Below are positions 10,891 through 24,041 of a DNA stretch of 64,000 nt, piece after piece. Numbering within the stretch: the first letter of the stretch is position 1; every line of letters starts with the position of its first letter. The notes under the pieces are model-generated. The model saw only the letters and a program-made list of their open reading frames with translations. It did no database searches and had not been told where the DNA came from. This stretch comes from Opisthorchis felineus (taxonomy: Eukaryota > Platyhelminthes > Trematoda > Opisthorchiida > Opisthorchiidae), in the NCBI GenBank assembly GCA_004794785.1, contig SJOL01005521.1:163274-227273 (forward strand), written 5' to 3'. Made by a program: the position numbers and the translations under genes.

Positions 10891-12202
10891 TCGAAGGAGG
10901 GGTGATTGTAAGTGAATCAAATAAAACACGCCGGCCGCACCCTGCATTCCCACACTTCTGGTCGTAGCTGGACTGCTCAGTTGAAGATCGCCTGTCGTTG
11001 TGTGCACGAATTATGTCGCATGGGGCTCGCAAAGGACGCTGGGTCAACCTCGCTCATGCCATCTAAATTCGACGTGGTGCTCAGATTGGTTTATTTTAAT
11101 GTTGTCCAAAGGAGTAAGCACATTAGCAGGCGAATTCTACATCGAAGTCGATTGGAAGTTGATGGGTATCAAATAGGCTGCATTTAAACAGTTTTAAAGA
11201 ATGAGGGAGATGTATGGTGAGCCTCCGCCAACGATATGCGAATGTTTGCTTACATTACATCCTAGGGATCAAAATGATGATCCCGATGAGTAAAATGGAA
11301 CGTGTGGCCTGAACATCTACAACCAACTTGCATTTACTGTTCGCATCCATAAGGGAATCCATATTAATAGATGTACAGAACGAAGTAGCGTGAAACCGCA
11401 GGAGGATGAAATTTGCAGAAGTGTTTCCACGATTTTAGCCACCAGTAACAAAGGGCGTGTGCTGATGTCGATTTTACCGTGTTACCGTGTTGTGCTAATC
11501 ATTTTCACCCCGAAAGAGAACATGAAGTAGCCAGTGAGCACAAAGTGCAAAAGATTGGCTAAGCATTCTACTCTGTTGGGAGGGGCTAAATAGCACCTCT
11601 TGTAAGTGAAAATTACCAGAAGCGTTCATTTAACACATTTCGACTACACATACAGGCGTTCACAAAGTTCTCGGATGGTAAATTTTCCAGAGGTAATTTC
11701 TAGATGCAAACAGAATACACGACTTCTCATACTCGTTGACAATACCCCTTCGTATCAGGTGAAGAATGAATTTTCCAATGACTGATTAATAGTATCCTGA
11801 TTGAAATTGAAAGTTTTTTACTCAGCTGATGGGCCAGGGTGTAAGCAGGTCCCCCATGTGCACCGGATTTTCTTCCGCCTTGAAATCCACCGCATAGAAA
11901 ACAAGTTTGATGATTATTTGTTCTGAAGCAGCTGTGTCACGAGCAACGCGGTTAAACCGACAAGGCTGGAAGGCAGTCTCAGCTTTACATTAACGAAGCT
12001 TTACAGAAGAGCGTAATTAACGTCAAACGACTTGAATGGGGACAGCAACGGAAAGTCACCAAGACTTAGGGAGATTTTCGGAATACATGGAGACTTCATT
12101 TCATTGGAGGTAGAACAGAGTGAACTTGATCTCAACGGCTAAGCTCTAGTGGGAGTCCAATTTTTGTTTGTCTTCCAGTGCTACGGAGGACATCATTGCT
12201 TA
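10891..12202. other. No supported gene
   Basis: Non-coding sequence downstream of the terminal exon at 12.2-12.36 kb. I saw no clear AATAAA just past its stop codon on the minus strand. Confidence 0.35.
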
Positions 12203-12361
12203 TTATGATTGAAGACAGCAGCTTCTCATGGCGAGAAGGAAGACGATAAAGGGACTAAGGAAGATGTACAACCCGATGACATTAAGCATCACACAGTATC
12301 TGGAAGACTGATAGAGGGCGTCCTGTAACTCATTTCCATTTTCGGGACCTATGTCGGCCAG
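12203..12361 (-). CDS. Terminal exon of a small membrane protein gene
   Basis: A very good acceptor (TTTTGTTTGTTTCAG) opens a 52-codon frame, phase 0, that ends in TAA at 12203. The first half is polar (LADIGPENGNELQDAL). The second half has a hydrophobic run of about 22 residues (VIGLYIFLSPFIVFLLA), then a short Cys-rich tail ending CCLQS. It therefore encodes the C-terminal membrane anchor or last transmembrane segment of some protein. It lies 3 kb beyond the stop and poly(A) signal of the GPCR gene on the same strand, so it is more likely a second gene than an alternative end. The family is not recognised. Confidence 0.5.
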   Translation of the reverse strand: MADIGPENGNELQDALYQSSRYCVMLNVIGLYIFLSPFIVFLLAMRSCCLQS

Positions 12362-13494
12362 CTGAAACAAACAAAACAGCTGATGATCTATGGCGTTCGA
12401 ACAATCGCCCAAATGAATATTGTTTTGTATGTTTTCAATAAACAGTTGATTTACCTCTTCTGTTCACCGAATTTATGAGAATATAAGGCCCAAGGCTTTG
12501 TTCGCTGATAGCGTTTATTCATCCAAATCTTGCCTTCAATCGTAAGTCCCATTCTGGAGTCCTGCCTCAGTGATAACTGAACTTGTGGCGGTGTTGTGAA
12601 CCGAATGGCTTATAGAAGACGGGCCTAGAGCACTGCATTCAAAGTCGTATGATGCAAAACCGTGGACGTTTTCACACTAATGGGTTCATTCTTCCAACTG
12701 TGTTAACTTCCCAGCGAGCCCGTTTACCACAACACAGCATTACTGTCAGAAATCAGTGAGCGTCCGCTCAATCCGCTCGCGACTTATCCACCTCCGCAGA
12801 CTTGCAAGCAAACTGTCAACATTAGTCAGATCACGGTGATTTATCCGTTAAAAAGCCCTACTCGTCAATTATTTCATACGTTTCAATTAGCTGTCACCAT
12901 GACTAATCGGATGTTTGGTTGGAGAAGTTTTGTACGGATTACGGATATCTGGACAACTATTAAATCCGGAAGCATACTCAGAGGCTCTATCAGAAGATTG
13001 CTGCAACTAAGTCAAGTCTTATACTAGATATCTTAATTTTTTTTATTGAATTTCGATATTCAAGCACCAGCATTTTCCTGCAGATAACTGAGCACCCTAC
13101 ACGGATCCGGTTACCCTGCCTTCCTTGTTAGCCTCAGTGAGCAGCATCCACGATCTGGTCACCTGATCAAGTGACCTGACCTCACATACAAAGTTAGGGG
13201 AGAGACTGGTTCAAGTAAGTTCGCCCCGAACGCGTGTGTGTACGCGCTTTGATCAAGGAAACGTCCCGGCTGGAGGTCAGATAGCTGAGCGAGATGCTCG
13301 GGTTTTGTAGAGGCGCTCACCATGTGGTAGATGAACAGTGAGTACTAACCGGAGCGACCGGCAGAATAAATTATTGAATACATGCTGTGCAGAATAACAC
13401 ACGGCAATAAATACAAAAGACAAAGGAACGCAGCATCGTCGGCACCAGGACTGACGTATACTTGCTTTTTATGGAGAAATGCTGACAGACTTAC
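12362..13494. other. No supported gene
   Basis: Presumed intron or intergenic sequence. I see no repeat family shared with the rest of the window. Confidence 0.3.
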
Positions 13495-13572
13495 ATGCAC
13501 CCATCATGTATGTGTAGAAACGGTTGGGAAGAACGCTGAGTCTACCCTGATTCTGACCTGCTTGGCTTTCCC
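13495..13572 (-). CDS. Weak internal exon candidate
   Basis: A GTAAGT donor (after GGTGCAT) and an acceptor (ATAACCTTTAG) flank a 25-codon frame with GRLSVLPNRFYTYMMG. It could belong upstream of the 12.2 kb terminal exon. The phases (ends with one extra base; the next exon starts at phase 0) do not join directly, so another exon would be needed. Confidence 0.22.
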
Positions 13573-15381
13573 CTAAAGGTTATATACAATTATTTTGTCT
13601 ACTGCGAACTGTCATTTCCCTGGAGATGACTGCGTATTAACTGCCTGTTTACTTTTTCGGTTGGCGGATTTAAATAAAAATGAAGAATCCTGAGATTTGT
13701 TGTTTTACTCAGATGGATGCAGAAAGTGACTGGTAATTAAAGCTAAGGAACATTATATGTTGCCACGCTGATGACAGTAGAATCGATTCCAGCGGGAGTT
13801 CTCACTGCTAAAACAGGACCAACGTAACGTAACAGTTTGGAAGTAGCTACTGTGTGTGACACGATCAAGTTTCATGATAAGATAAAGTTCACAGTGAAAG
13901 TTAGAGGTAAGCAACCACGTCATCCGGCGTTTCGTAAGCATAGGAGGAGATTGTGATCCTGTATTACGACTGCTTTTGATATAAACTTTTTGGATTTGAT
14001 TTTCATTTTAACCACGGAGAACTGCACCAGTAAAGCTGAGATACAAGATAGGATACAATCACAATTGATGATCTAAAACCTTGGTAGACGACGCGTTATT
14101 TTAACAGTTTACACTGGTCCAGACTCTAAAGACAAATACGGTATCGACTGCAATAGGCAAGCATGTGTTCATTCAGTCGTTTTCAGGATGCTGTCATTTG
14201 GCTTTGAAACTGAGCACGTCGCGCTATACAGACCGTTGGATTGGTGAGTATCCAGCGCAGACTGAAGTGGGAGCCAAATCCACAAAGTGTTAACGGAAAG
14301 ACGAAGATTTGGGGGGTGTTTTAAGCGAACCCAAACCTAAGATCGCCCGGACGAGATAAATGGAAAAGTCCGGAATAAACTTCTCTCGTATATTTGGTCA
14401 TTACTAGGAGGCCGCATGCAGTGTACTCCTTGCTTTTTCAAATGCTTCCACATGACATTGTGTACACAACACAGCTGTGTATCTGATTAGATTGAGTCAG
14501 TTCAGGGGACGGTTAGGCATTAGAATAATTTCTCGACAGCTGAAGTACCAATCTTGCATCCACATTTACTTACGCGAATAGCTCAGAATTTATTTAAACT
14601 AGATGTATCAGGGAATGTTAGGGTTCCTTTGTTATCTCACGTGCTGCTCTTGACTGAACCACATTTAAGCGAGCAGCCCGGGTTTTAACATGCTGACTGT
14701 GGCGTTAGTAACTATGATGTTCAAAGAGTGCCCATTAGCATGACTTTATCGATCGTCCTCCTTGCACGATTGGCATTCAATTTTTTTGCTTGTTTAGCAT
14801 TAACTTTAGAGCCAAAGCCACATTCCATTCTACGAATGTCACGGTCATTAGCATGAAAAGCGGCTACAAGAAAATTATGAGACTAAGTTTGGAGTGCTTG
14901 CTGCCATGTCCTATGTATCCAGGATAGTCACCAATACCCAGACTACGACGAGAATCATCATTCAAAAGCAGACAGATGAAGGACTTGTGAAAGAATGCGC
15001 GTCTTCTCCAGCCGTATACGATTATTTATGAAAATTCCCCACGTTCACTGTTAGTGCCGAAGCGCACGTCGCTCCAGCACAAGCGCATTGCTGTTTCATC
15101 GCAACGGAAAGTCAACATGAGGAAACTGTATTGTAAATAAATTCCTTTGTACAAAAAGCGACGAAATGCCTCAAATATTGTGCATTTCTTTGGGTGACTA
15201 TTAAGCGTGATTGTGAATTTGGATTGCAGTCAAATTCGCGCAGCTAATGACAAAAAATCTTCTCTTGATTAAGGGGAGACGAATTGAAAGGCGAGAAAAA
15301 TGGCTCAAAATAATAGCAGTATTCCATGGCGGATGCGAATAAAATATCTGACAGTCCCCTTCCTTACGGTTCTAGAGGGAG
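13573..15381. other. No supported gene
   Basis: Sequence beyond the GPCR poly(A) signal. AT-rich non-coding on inspection. Confidence 0.3.
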
Positions 15382-15387
15382 TTTATT
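15382..15387 (-). terminator. Poly(A) signal AATAAA of the GPCR gene
   Basis: AATAAA on the minus strand, 87 bases past the stop codon at 15474. It is the first canonical signal after the stop, so a short 3' UTR is likely. Confidence 0.5.
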
Positions 15388-15473
15388 GATAGAATAACCT
15401 TGTACACTACACCAGGCAATGTTTTTCTGTTTATATTGATCGGCGGCTGATTTCATACTTTGGGTGAAACAGC

Positions 15474-15799
15474 TCATAGTCGCCTCATTGTTTGGCCATT
15501 AATCACGCCATTGTTGTCGTTGAACGTCAGCGGTCCGCGGGAGTTTATGGTGTCTGGGCTGAAACGAGCATCGTCAATGTTTGTTTCGGACGTAACCGGC
15601 GACGTATGCGTTCCTGAACGGTAAGATTCTCCACTTGTCCTTGGAGCGGTCGTCTGTGCCATACGATTGAACGCCACTGTGTTCAAAGAATCCTCGCTGA
15701 CTACCACGGAATCACCCTCTGGTAGTTGGGCTGTCGCCGGAAAACGATGGAGCCAACCAGGTTCAAATTTTAAATCTGAATTGGTGGTTTCAGAGTGTG
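15474..15799 (-). CDS. GPCR gene, last exon: cytoplasmic tail
   Basis: The acceptor is strong (CTTTTCTTTTTACCAG). The frame starts with two bases that complete the G left by the exon at 16220, then gives 107 residues and a TGA stop at 15474-15476. The sequence is hydrophilic and rich in Ser, Thr and Asn (for example TSGESYRSGTHTSPVTSET), with many possible phosphorylation sites, as expected of a receptor tail after TM7. No domain or PDZ-type ending is obvious; it ends TMRRL. It joins the preceding tail exon without a frame break, which supports the model. Confidence 0.72.
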
Positions 15800-16219
15800 C
15801 TGGTAAAAAGAAAAGTGCACGTAAACTAAAAGATTTGAAAAGAAGAAGGATGTCAAACACGCATTCTCGAAGCTAAAAGCGGTACAACTCAAAATCAACC
15901 ATAAACAGCTTGAACGCTAATACATGCCTTAGTATAAGAAGTGGGAAAGAATCCTGTAATTTAGATTGGGACTGGCATTCAGAATATACTCAAAAGCCAA
16001 GCGAATATCATATGAGGGCTTGATCTTAGGATCTACAAGCCACTCAACCAGCTCACTGCAGATCAATGCCGAGAAAAGTGGTGAATCATTGCGCAGTACA
16101 AGATATATGGAACATGAATAACAGATACATTCTAAAGAGTGTGGTGCCGAGGCGGATCTCGTAAAAATTAGTTACATTCGCCACTATCAACAAACGGAGA
16201 AGACAAATGTGTAGCCTAC
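15800..16219 (-). other. Intron between the two tail exons
   Basis: A 420-base intron, donor GTAGGC and acceptor ACCAG. No repeat is seen in it. Confidence 0.65.
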
Positions 16220-16454
16220 CGTATTTGTTAGACTTGAGATTCTGCGCAGCCTCCCCGTTGCCCCCGGCCGCATAGTTTTTTTCCCGGTAGCTCCACTGTT
16301 TCGAACCTAGCCGTTTTCGAGTGTGTTGACTATCTGTCTTGGGTGTACTCCCTCTACGATTAACCTGGCCGGCAGTGGTAGTATGATTCCCTGGAATACT
16401 CGTCGTCCGCGTAAAGTGAGCCCGTAAGAACGACTCCAAACGATGACGGTTTTC
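16220..16454 (-). CDS. GPCR gene, exon after TM7: proximal cytoplasmic tail
   Basis: The acceptor is strong (CTTCCTCCCTTACAG) and the donor good (GTAGGC after ATACG). The frame starts at phase 0, directly after the GAG that ends the TM6-TM7 exon, gives 78 codons and leaves one base. It is very basic and polar (ENRHRLESFLRAHF at the start, then many Arg, Lys, Thr and Ser). A basic, amphipathic start right after TM7 fits the juxtamembrane helix 8 and tail of a GPCR. No further domain is seen. Confidence 0.75.
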
Positions 16455-18577
16455 CTGTAAGGGAGGAAGAGGTGTTGGAATCGAAAAGGTTTTAGCAGCT
16501 TGCCGAATTTACCTAGGAGTAATTTGCGTGTACTTTTGTCGGAGAAGGCAAATTTTGTATATAAAAACGAAAGAGTTGTATACAAGTTTTACTTAACTAA
16601 TAATAACACCTTGCCAGCGAATGATCCAAAACTTTTGGCTGTCTCTGTGGCACACGTGAGTTTGATGTAGGAGCGGTGTGTGGAACTTGGGTTCGTGCTA
16701 ACCAATAGCAGTCCTAGCATTTGGACGAGGGAAGCATAGGTTGATCCTCGATAATTAACCAGTGCAGAGGGTCACCCCAACTTGTTTCCTTAAAACAGAA
16801 ACCTTCCTCGAAAGGGGAAGATTCTGCGGAGTTTACCTATTAATGGATGGGCAAATGGAATTGCGCGAAAGGAACTGGAATATTGTGACTATTTTTACTT
16901 CAATATTCACCAACAGGGATTACCCTTGTCAGAAATATGGGGATTTCAAGAGAATACTACCCCTTATTATAACTTACAATAACTTATTTGTGTTCACTTG
17001 TGGCGTGATAGCATGTCCAAGGGTCAGTGAATATTTCTGACGTTGTCTGGTGAACTTCTGTACAAACTTGGATCCAATGGCGTGTAACACAACAAATCAA
17101 AAAATGAACAATACGGCGTTAAGTCAACGATGATCAGCTTAATCTTTCACGTGGACGTCCACGGCCGTTCAAAATTTCATTCGGTCTAGAAATGCCATTG
17201 CATTGCTAGTGATCCAGTCAAGTGGTCTATATGTTCAGAAGAACATGTTGTCAGGAATGACATTCTTTCCAGACCCTTAAAGGTGAGTGATAACCGTTAA
17301 GCACGTTCGAAGGGATGGAGTGAGACAGCAGCCAACTAATTCTTGGCTGTCCGACCTAGTCCGCATGCAATTGAATCGTACTAGTAAACGTGAAACGGAT
17401 AATTCTACCCCTCTCAAGATATTATGCTGGTTTAGTCTGTTTGATGAAGTCCTATTATAGGCACTCTTTGCTTAAACGGGCTCCAACCTAAACGAATAAA
17501 TCCAACTTAAAACCGATTATCAAGTAGGTTTTGTCATCAAGATGAGTGCAAATATATTATTCCGATAAACGAAGCGTAGAAAAATGTCGAATTGCTAATG
17601 AATCAGGTAAGCTTTAGTGAGTTTGGTAATCCGATTGCATAACTGACAAGCGTACACGAGTGCAAACGGGAATTAATCCTTTTGGTTTTGAACTACTTTC
17701 GGCAATCAACACACGTGACGACATTGGTTTATCAAAGAATTAACGTTGACTACCTCACCCCAAACGATGTTCTTTATAGGCCTCAAGACGGCCAATCAGA
17801 CGCAGTAATTGTATTAGGGACAGATCTGAACTGGAAGCTAACTTTTCTAGGTGTCTACGTGTATGTTAATCTAAACGGATCAGTTCTCAGTACAGTACTC
17901 AGAAAAGCGGCTGGGAAAGGCTAGTACCCTACAGGGAAACTAACCCCCCCCTGAGCGACCTTCATCTTCAGACTAGCTATTTCCAAACATACATACAAGC
18001 AAAAAGTCAGGGGTGAAACATACCGATAAAGCCATCGTCGGCCGATAAGTGGAGCCTCTGTCCACTTCGCCAACCAAACGAGACAAGAGCGCTGAGATCA
18101 TCGCGCGCCTCTTTTCTAGGACTGATAATACTACTAGCTGCACTTCAGTTTTAATCCTGGACCGGTTGTAGTCTGCCGACTAAATTGTAGATTGCCGAAC
18201 CACACTTATTTATGCGTAGAATTTTAGTTGATCCTGTGGGGCTAGCTATAACGAGTGAAAAATAAAGCATCTGTTTCTGCCATCCGCCCGAACCACATTC
18301 CATGAAACGATCCGTCGAGTCCTCTGAAAATTTCATGGACTGCTCCAGATTGGACACAATGTTATAGGACAAGTGAAGTGTATCGGACACCACTCATATT
18401 TACCAGCCAGTAGGCTTGTACGCACCCGCAATGTAATATCCGAATTTCTGAACATTTAAGCCTTCACGCCAAATCCCGTGTTACACCCCGATGAACGCAA
18501 ACGCAGTTACAATTGGAATCGGTCAAGACAAATGGATGACTACTCAGTTGGGATGCAATGAAATCACTAGAAGTTAC
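16455..18577 (-). other. Intron between TM7 and tail exons
   Basis: About 2.1 kb. Open stretches on the plus strand (16762-17040, 17682-17924) have no matched splice sites or domains and are treated as chance. Confidence 0.55.
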
Positions 18578-18737
18578 CTCGTCGATTACGGCAACCAAGA
18601 GGAACATGAGTACAGCAGTTGTGCCAAGAGCAATTGGGACAGTAAACAGCATGGCTTGATGATCCACAAATTGCATGTAGATTATGGTGTATGGTAGGCC
18701 CAATGTGAGCATCAGTTGAGTGAGGACCAGGAAATGT
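18578..18737 (-). CDS. GPCR gene, TM6-TM7 exon
   Basis: The acceptor TTGCTGCTTTAACAG and donor GAG|GTAACT enclose 160 bases: one base completing the previous codon plus 53 codons. Two hydrophobic segments are present. The first (about residues 2-20) contains LTLGLPYTIIYMQF, placed like the LLGLTW-type TM6 of adhesion GPCRs. The second (about residues 26-50) contains MLFTVPIALGTTAVLMFLL, with a Gly at the usual TM7 position. The loop between them is very short (VDHQA). The frame is conserved at both junctions. Placement as TM6-TM7 rests on order, phase and general pattern. Confidence 0.82.
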
Positions 18738-21700
18738 CTGTTAAAGCAGCAATGGAAGGAAAACGGAACACAGTGCTTACGTCCAGAAAGGAAAGGTTAC
18801 GGACAGAAAAACATACACTGCAAGGAATACATATTCGCCGGTAGTTTACTCATCGGAATTTTCAGAACTCATGAGAACCGTACCCTCATCACTCTCATCT
18901 GAGCACCTTTAGCGCGAATCGTCTGGTGAGTCCGCACAATAAACCTGGAGATAAGTTAAGCAAGCCTGATGCAGTAAATCCAATGGTCTCGAGAGGAGCA
19001 CCCAATTTGATGAGTGAATGTCAATGAAAAAAGCATTTGAATAGTATTAATCCGCCATTCCTATCTTGGAACTCACACGACTGTCTTGTGATTGAGTAAA
19101 GCGGCCAGCAGAAACGCCCCAAACGATGATCAAGGGTATGTGAACGTAGTTGTAGAAATACGGAATAGTAATATCCGTTTATGCAGGGCTACAGATACTA
19201 CAGACGTCTGGGGATCATGTTATCCTTTGTAACAAGACAGCCGTTTGAGAATTATCTGGCGATATACTCAAGAGGGACTGAAACAGCTGACAGAACTTAG
19301 TCGGGGGGGGGGGGAACCCAAAAGTGATTCACACAGTCCAGGCGGCGAAATAGACGGAGGTCTTGTGTTCATGAGAATAAAGTGGGCCTTTTCCTGAAAC
19401 CAAGGCATCCATAGTGAAGTTTCTTTTGTCAACCAGGCTTGGTTTTCAGGTTCACGGCTGACATTCATCAAGGTACAAACATTTTCCAAATGGCTCAGAC
19501 GTGTGGACAGTAACACCTACCGAGATTTAAGAAACCACCAGATATGGCTACATGCTACTGCGGGACGTGAGAAGAGTTATCCAGTTGCCTATTTAAGTGT
19601 TCGAAGTGGAACAGGACTGGAAAATTTCACCAGGCCGAACTTACGTAACGCACTGTGTTGAACTGAAACAAGCAGTACCCAAACAATGTCCATTGAAATT
19701 CAACGAAACCTGGCAAATTAAGTGGATCATTCCACGGCGTTTCAGATGTAAACATTCAGGTCACAGAGATCGGATGCCTCTTCGCAAAACTGAGTCAAGT
19801 GGCAATTCAGAAGAGCAGAAGATTGAATTGCTGAATTGCTGTGAGCAAAATTGCTTTGAGGTTTCTGAGACGGGCAGCTGAATATCGCGCACTTTGGCCT
19901 GATACCAGCAAGGAGTGAACTTCCCAAGTTTGTTTGCAAGCGGATGTTAAACTTGAGAAGGAAATCTGAACGAAACTCCCCCGTAAACGGTGAGCACACC
20001 ATCTGGTGGTCGATTACATTCTTACCGAAGACAGCAAAGAATCTGACAGTAGAGGCTACGGAATGTCCACAGCTGGTGTGGAATATGGGACCTGTCTGAA
20101 GTCGCAGAATGAATGAGCGAAAACATAAGTGAATGGCGTTTCTACAGTCAGCTTCTACGGAGCCTACGAATTGGCTGTTTTGAGATACTGGCTATTTCTG
20201 AGCCACTTTGCCTCGTTCAATACGGATGATATTAAGTTTCGTCCATTTGAACCCACAGGTAATCTCCGAATATCATGAAGCCGGATAACGCAGTGATTAG
20301 AGTTTATACATTAATCACGTGGAACAACCATTCATAATAACACAGGAGAAATTAGGCGGCAAACGAAATTCGAAAATCTACCACAGGGTAGCTTGCTCAT
20401 AGGGAAAATAGGGTGCAGTCTAGGACAAGCGCGTTTCGGTACTATGCTACTAAAATTCCCATCTCTAACAAACTATGTATTTCCTTCATCCGCGGATAAC
20501 CAAGTACCCCTGTGGCAAAGATGTAGTGTATCAATTTCTCGACTATTCTTGTGAAAAAACGTTTTACCTTCCTAGTCAATTTCAGTGGGAATATAAAATT
20601 TTTCTGACAACCGGAACACACATTACGCTAATCATTTTTATGTTCATGCTGGGCTTCTGTTTTTATACTCAGTGTTTTGTATCCACGTCCATAAGACCAG
20701 TCCAAAGTGGTTACTAAAACACACACAAAGTGAATACTGCCTTTCCATAAATATCAATTTAATATAGGCTAGTCCGACTGGTGTGAGCGCAGACTGTAAG
20801 GGAGAAGCACGTGGCGAGTCTGCCGGGTAGTCAATGCCACCACCCTGGAACAAAAGTCTAGTGCACTTTATTAGATAGAGGAACAGTCGGACGGAAGAAG
20901 TGTAGCCGAGTTGGTCCCACATCTGTTGTTTAGTGGACTATCTCTAGCAAATCTCAGGCGAGAGACATTGCGAACCTCGTAGAGGCTGAACGATTATGTT
21001 TGCTATCTTATGGAATCCCCATAATCTTCAATGTGGATAAAAATAACATGCAAATAAATAGCAATATGGCCGATTGACCGCACATCACCTTCCAGGTGTT
21101 TTGCTCTCATTCGCGCAGCTGATAAGAAATTTCCAAATATTGATGCTGACAACCCTACAAGGAAATAGTGTCTGAGTTGCGCGTATCTCACTACAGACAG
21201 TAAAAGACTGCTGTCCGTCGGAAAGCAATCTTGTCTGGTGGGAATAGTTGATTATGTTAATGTGTGGTTGAGTGGACCAGATGTGTCCCTGCCCTAATTA
21301 CATACGACCTTCGAACGCATAATTCTACTGCGCACTAATGATGACGGTAACTTTCCTTCAGCCTTTTAACACAGTCTCATTTGAGACAACAGTTTTAGTG
21401 TATCGTTTTATTGGAAACTGCTCAAGAGGAAACAAACTGGTGCTTGCTACCCCCATCACCAACAGGCTCTCCTAAATATACACTTCTATTAAACGCGATG
21501 GTGAACGTTTTGAACACAGTGCGTCAACCAAACGGAGTCACTTTCAAAAGGCTAGATCCTAAGAGCGCTATCTCTCTCACCGCACACAGCACCTTAATTA
21601 GACAGTGCTCACCAACACACCATTATTCGGAAGGCACTATAACCTTCTGCCTACGTCGATAATCTACCAACTCCTACGATTTTAAACGAATTTCTTAACC

Positions 21701-22654
21701 GTATTCCACAATAAACAACTTCCTGGTAATATGGCCAGGCCCTACCAGTGAGAACAGCCCTTAGGAGAGAAAATATGCAGTTGTGCCCCTAGGTATTCAA
21801 TCATCCCTTCTGGCCAAAGCACCTCAAGGACTGAGAAAATGTAATTTAGTCAGTAAGACCACATTAAACATATCGCAATAGTAAAATCCGTCCTAGAACA
21901 GACATCTAATAATCCGTCTTTTCACTTGAGCTCTCCACAGGTGCGATGTTGCATAGCAACGCACTTAAACAGTAACTTAAAATAACTCCGCACTGAGAGT
22001 GATTTGAACAACCCAGAAAAACGGTACCTGTTCGAACGGTTTAGTTCCCCTCAGGTAAAAACGAATATTCGGGAATGACCAGTTCAGGTGAGTCTATTCG
22101 GGTGAACAGAACATGGTAGATTTGGAACGATTTTCCAAAAAGGGAACACTTGAATTCTTGTGCGTTTATCAGTCCACAGCAAGAGCTAGGAAATATAAAG
22201 ACTGAATTGATCCCATGATATATAGTAGGCAGAAATGAAAAACCTCGAATTCAGACCATGACAGCAAGCATAGCTCAGATGTATACATCAGAATACAGCT
22301 AGCATTTGCTGCGCTACTGTACGAATTTCGTCCTCTATTAGCTGCGATTGAGACCTGGTACATCTCTAGTGTCGGCACTAGAACGGGCATTCGGCATAGA
22401 GGTAGCCACCGAACATACAGCTTTTCTCAAGTCCTTCAAAATTCCAAAGGGTGCCACCGAGGTAGTGTGGATTGCTAGCATCGTTGGGCAATGATGAGAA
22501 AGTTGAGCTTGAAAGTTGAACCATGCAAGTTGTAAAGTTCGACCATTCGGCTTGCTTCTCTCTGCAAGTCAACACACATCTGTTGGTTTTGGTGGGGAAA
22601 ATCAAAACTTTTGGACACTTCAATCAAGAATGCATTTTGCAATTGATGCCTAAA
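18738..22654 (-). other. Intron 5' of the TM6-TM7 exon, part without repeats
   Basis: Part of an 8-kb intron. A run of ten G near 19306-19315 is the only simple repeat. A stretch at 20644-20922 (minus) begins after a possible acceptor but lacks a donor of the right phase. Confidence 0.5.
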
Positions 22655-22785
22655 AGCCGATAAGCACCGCAGAGGAGTTTTATCTTCATTGGACATCCTA
22701 GTGGTGCGTACCTCACGACGAAGTGTCGAACCCGCGATCTCCCGGACGGCATTGCCTGTCGGCATTTTAACTTCGCCTGCAGGAT
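22655..22785 (-). repeat. tRNA-derived SINE, family C copy 2 (decayed)
   Basis: The minus strand has a B-box-like CGCGGGTTCGACAC (22724-22737) and an A-box-like region near 22764-22778. The body ends in the shared word ATCGGCTTTTAGG, which corresponds to CTCGGCTTTTCAG at 27.9 kb. Confidence 0.5.
22664..22706 (-). ncRNA. Hammerhead remnant, SINE family C copy 2
   Basis: At the hammerhead position the core now reads CTAGGAT, and the second half reads GATAAAACTCC instead of GATGAAACAGC. It is recognisable only by alignment to the other two copies. Not expected to cleave. Confidence 0.4.
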
Positions 22786-23390
22786 GAAATTTCCGTTGAA
22801 ATTTCACAAATATCCTTAAACTATCAAGACAGTTTCGGATGCCAGTTCGGAAAACTTTGGTAAACAAGTGATGAATTTATTGCTAGACAGCTCCTTGCTG
22901 TTGACCTAAAAATATCGTCAGGCCAAACTAATAAGTTAACTGGTTGGCCGATTTCACTGCAGAAGAAGAGCAAATCAGTAAAAAAGTGAGGCCTGAGTGC
23001 TGAACTGTGATGTCCTGTCGATGATGATGAGCAGGACAAAATCAGTGATGTTACTTTCGGATAGCCGACATAGTCGGTCCTGAAATCTAGTCAAAGTTTC
23101 TTGTTGGTTAGTGCGGATGACGAGTGGGTTAAGGGAAAATTACCATCAGCTTGAGCAGATTTTCGGGCCTTTAATTTCCGGTTTAGTGTAATTTAATCTA
23201 GTATCTCATTTAAGCATCTTGCACAAATTTTGCTGATGTGTCGTACTAGCAAGTGCTAGGATAACTGGGTTCATTTGAGAGAGAGAGATCAATTAGAGCT
23301 TAATTGGCTTTGAACTTTAGACCTAGATCATTTCAATGAGGCTGCATACTGCCTGCTGTCAACTCGGCTGATCGAAAATCACTCTTTATA

Positions 23391-23795
23391 GGCATCCTAG
23401 TTCTACGCCCTCTAGTCTCTTCTCACTGGGATGTTTGGTGTTTACAATAACCTCGGCTACCATATTTTCAAAATTTATTTTATGCCCAGTGTCCATCGAA
23501 TGCTCCGCAAATATTGAGTTTTTGACTATCACCTGATATCCATTTGTAATTCTTCATGGACAGTTTAATCGCCGCTTGAGCTTAGCACTTCTGGTTTGCA
23601 ACTCAGCGGATGCTTGTCTAAGGTAAACCATCCCGTGGTCATTACAATTTATTCTGTATGCACGGTTTCTAGTCATATCAACCGTCAGGCGACCCTTCAA
23701 ACGTGTCAATAACAATCATAACATTTTGATTTCTGAAACGCTACTTTAATGTTAGTATGATTCAGCACTCTTCGAATAACTTCAGATGTTACTTG
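23391..23795 (-). mobile_element. Penelope-like element fragment: linker and GIY-YIG domain
   Basis: The minus strand encodes the C-terminal part of a PLE protein with nonsense codons and one frame change. In order there are a linker (VTSEVIRRVLN), TRLKGRLTVDMTRNRAYRI, the endonuclease start (RINCNDHGMVYLRQ), a TGA at 23554-23556, then AEHSMDTGHKINFENM. The Cys-x-x-(C/H) and EH...TGH...FEN pattern is the PLE type of GIY-YIG domain. The tyrosines and glycine of the catalytic core are partly lost (YLR for YIG). The copy lies in the TM5-TM6 intron in the same orientation as the gene. No reverse transcriptase part was found beside it. Confidence 0.75.
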
Positions 23796-23867
23796 TAGAT
23801 TGAAACAGCTGTCATCCAATACGAAACAGAAACATGCACATCTAAACATATACATGTATATACATTT

Positions 23868-24041
23868 ATGGGGCTCAGTAGTTAAAGCCTGAATTTACTG
23901 ACCGGAATGTCCGTGGTTCGAATCCAACCTCCACATCTCGGCTTCTCCTGTCAAGGCTTGGGCGACCAGGCATTATCTCAGCTCTTGTGATTCCTTCAAG
24001 TGGAATGCCAGCTAGGCACCGGAAGGGTTTTATAGCTGAAC

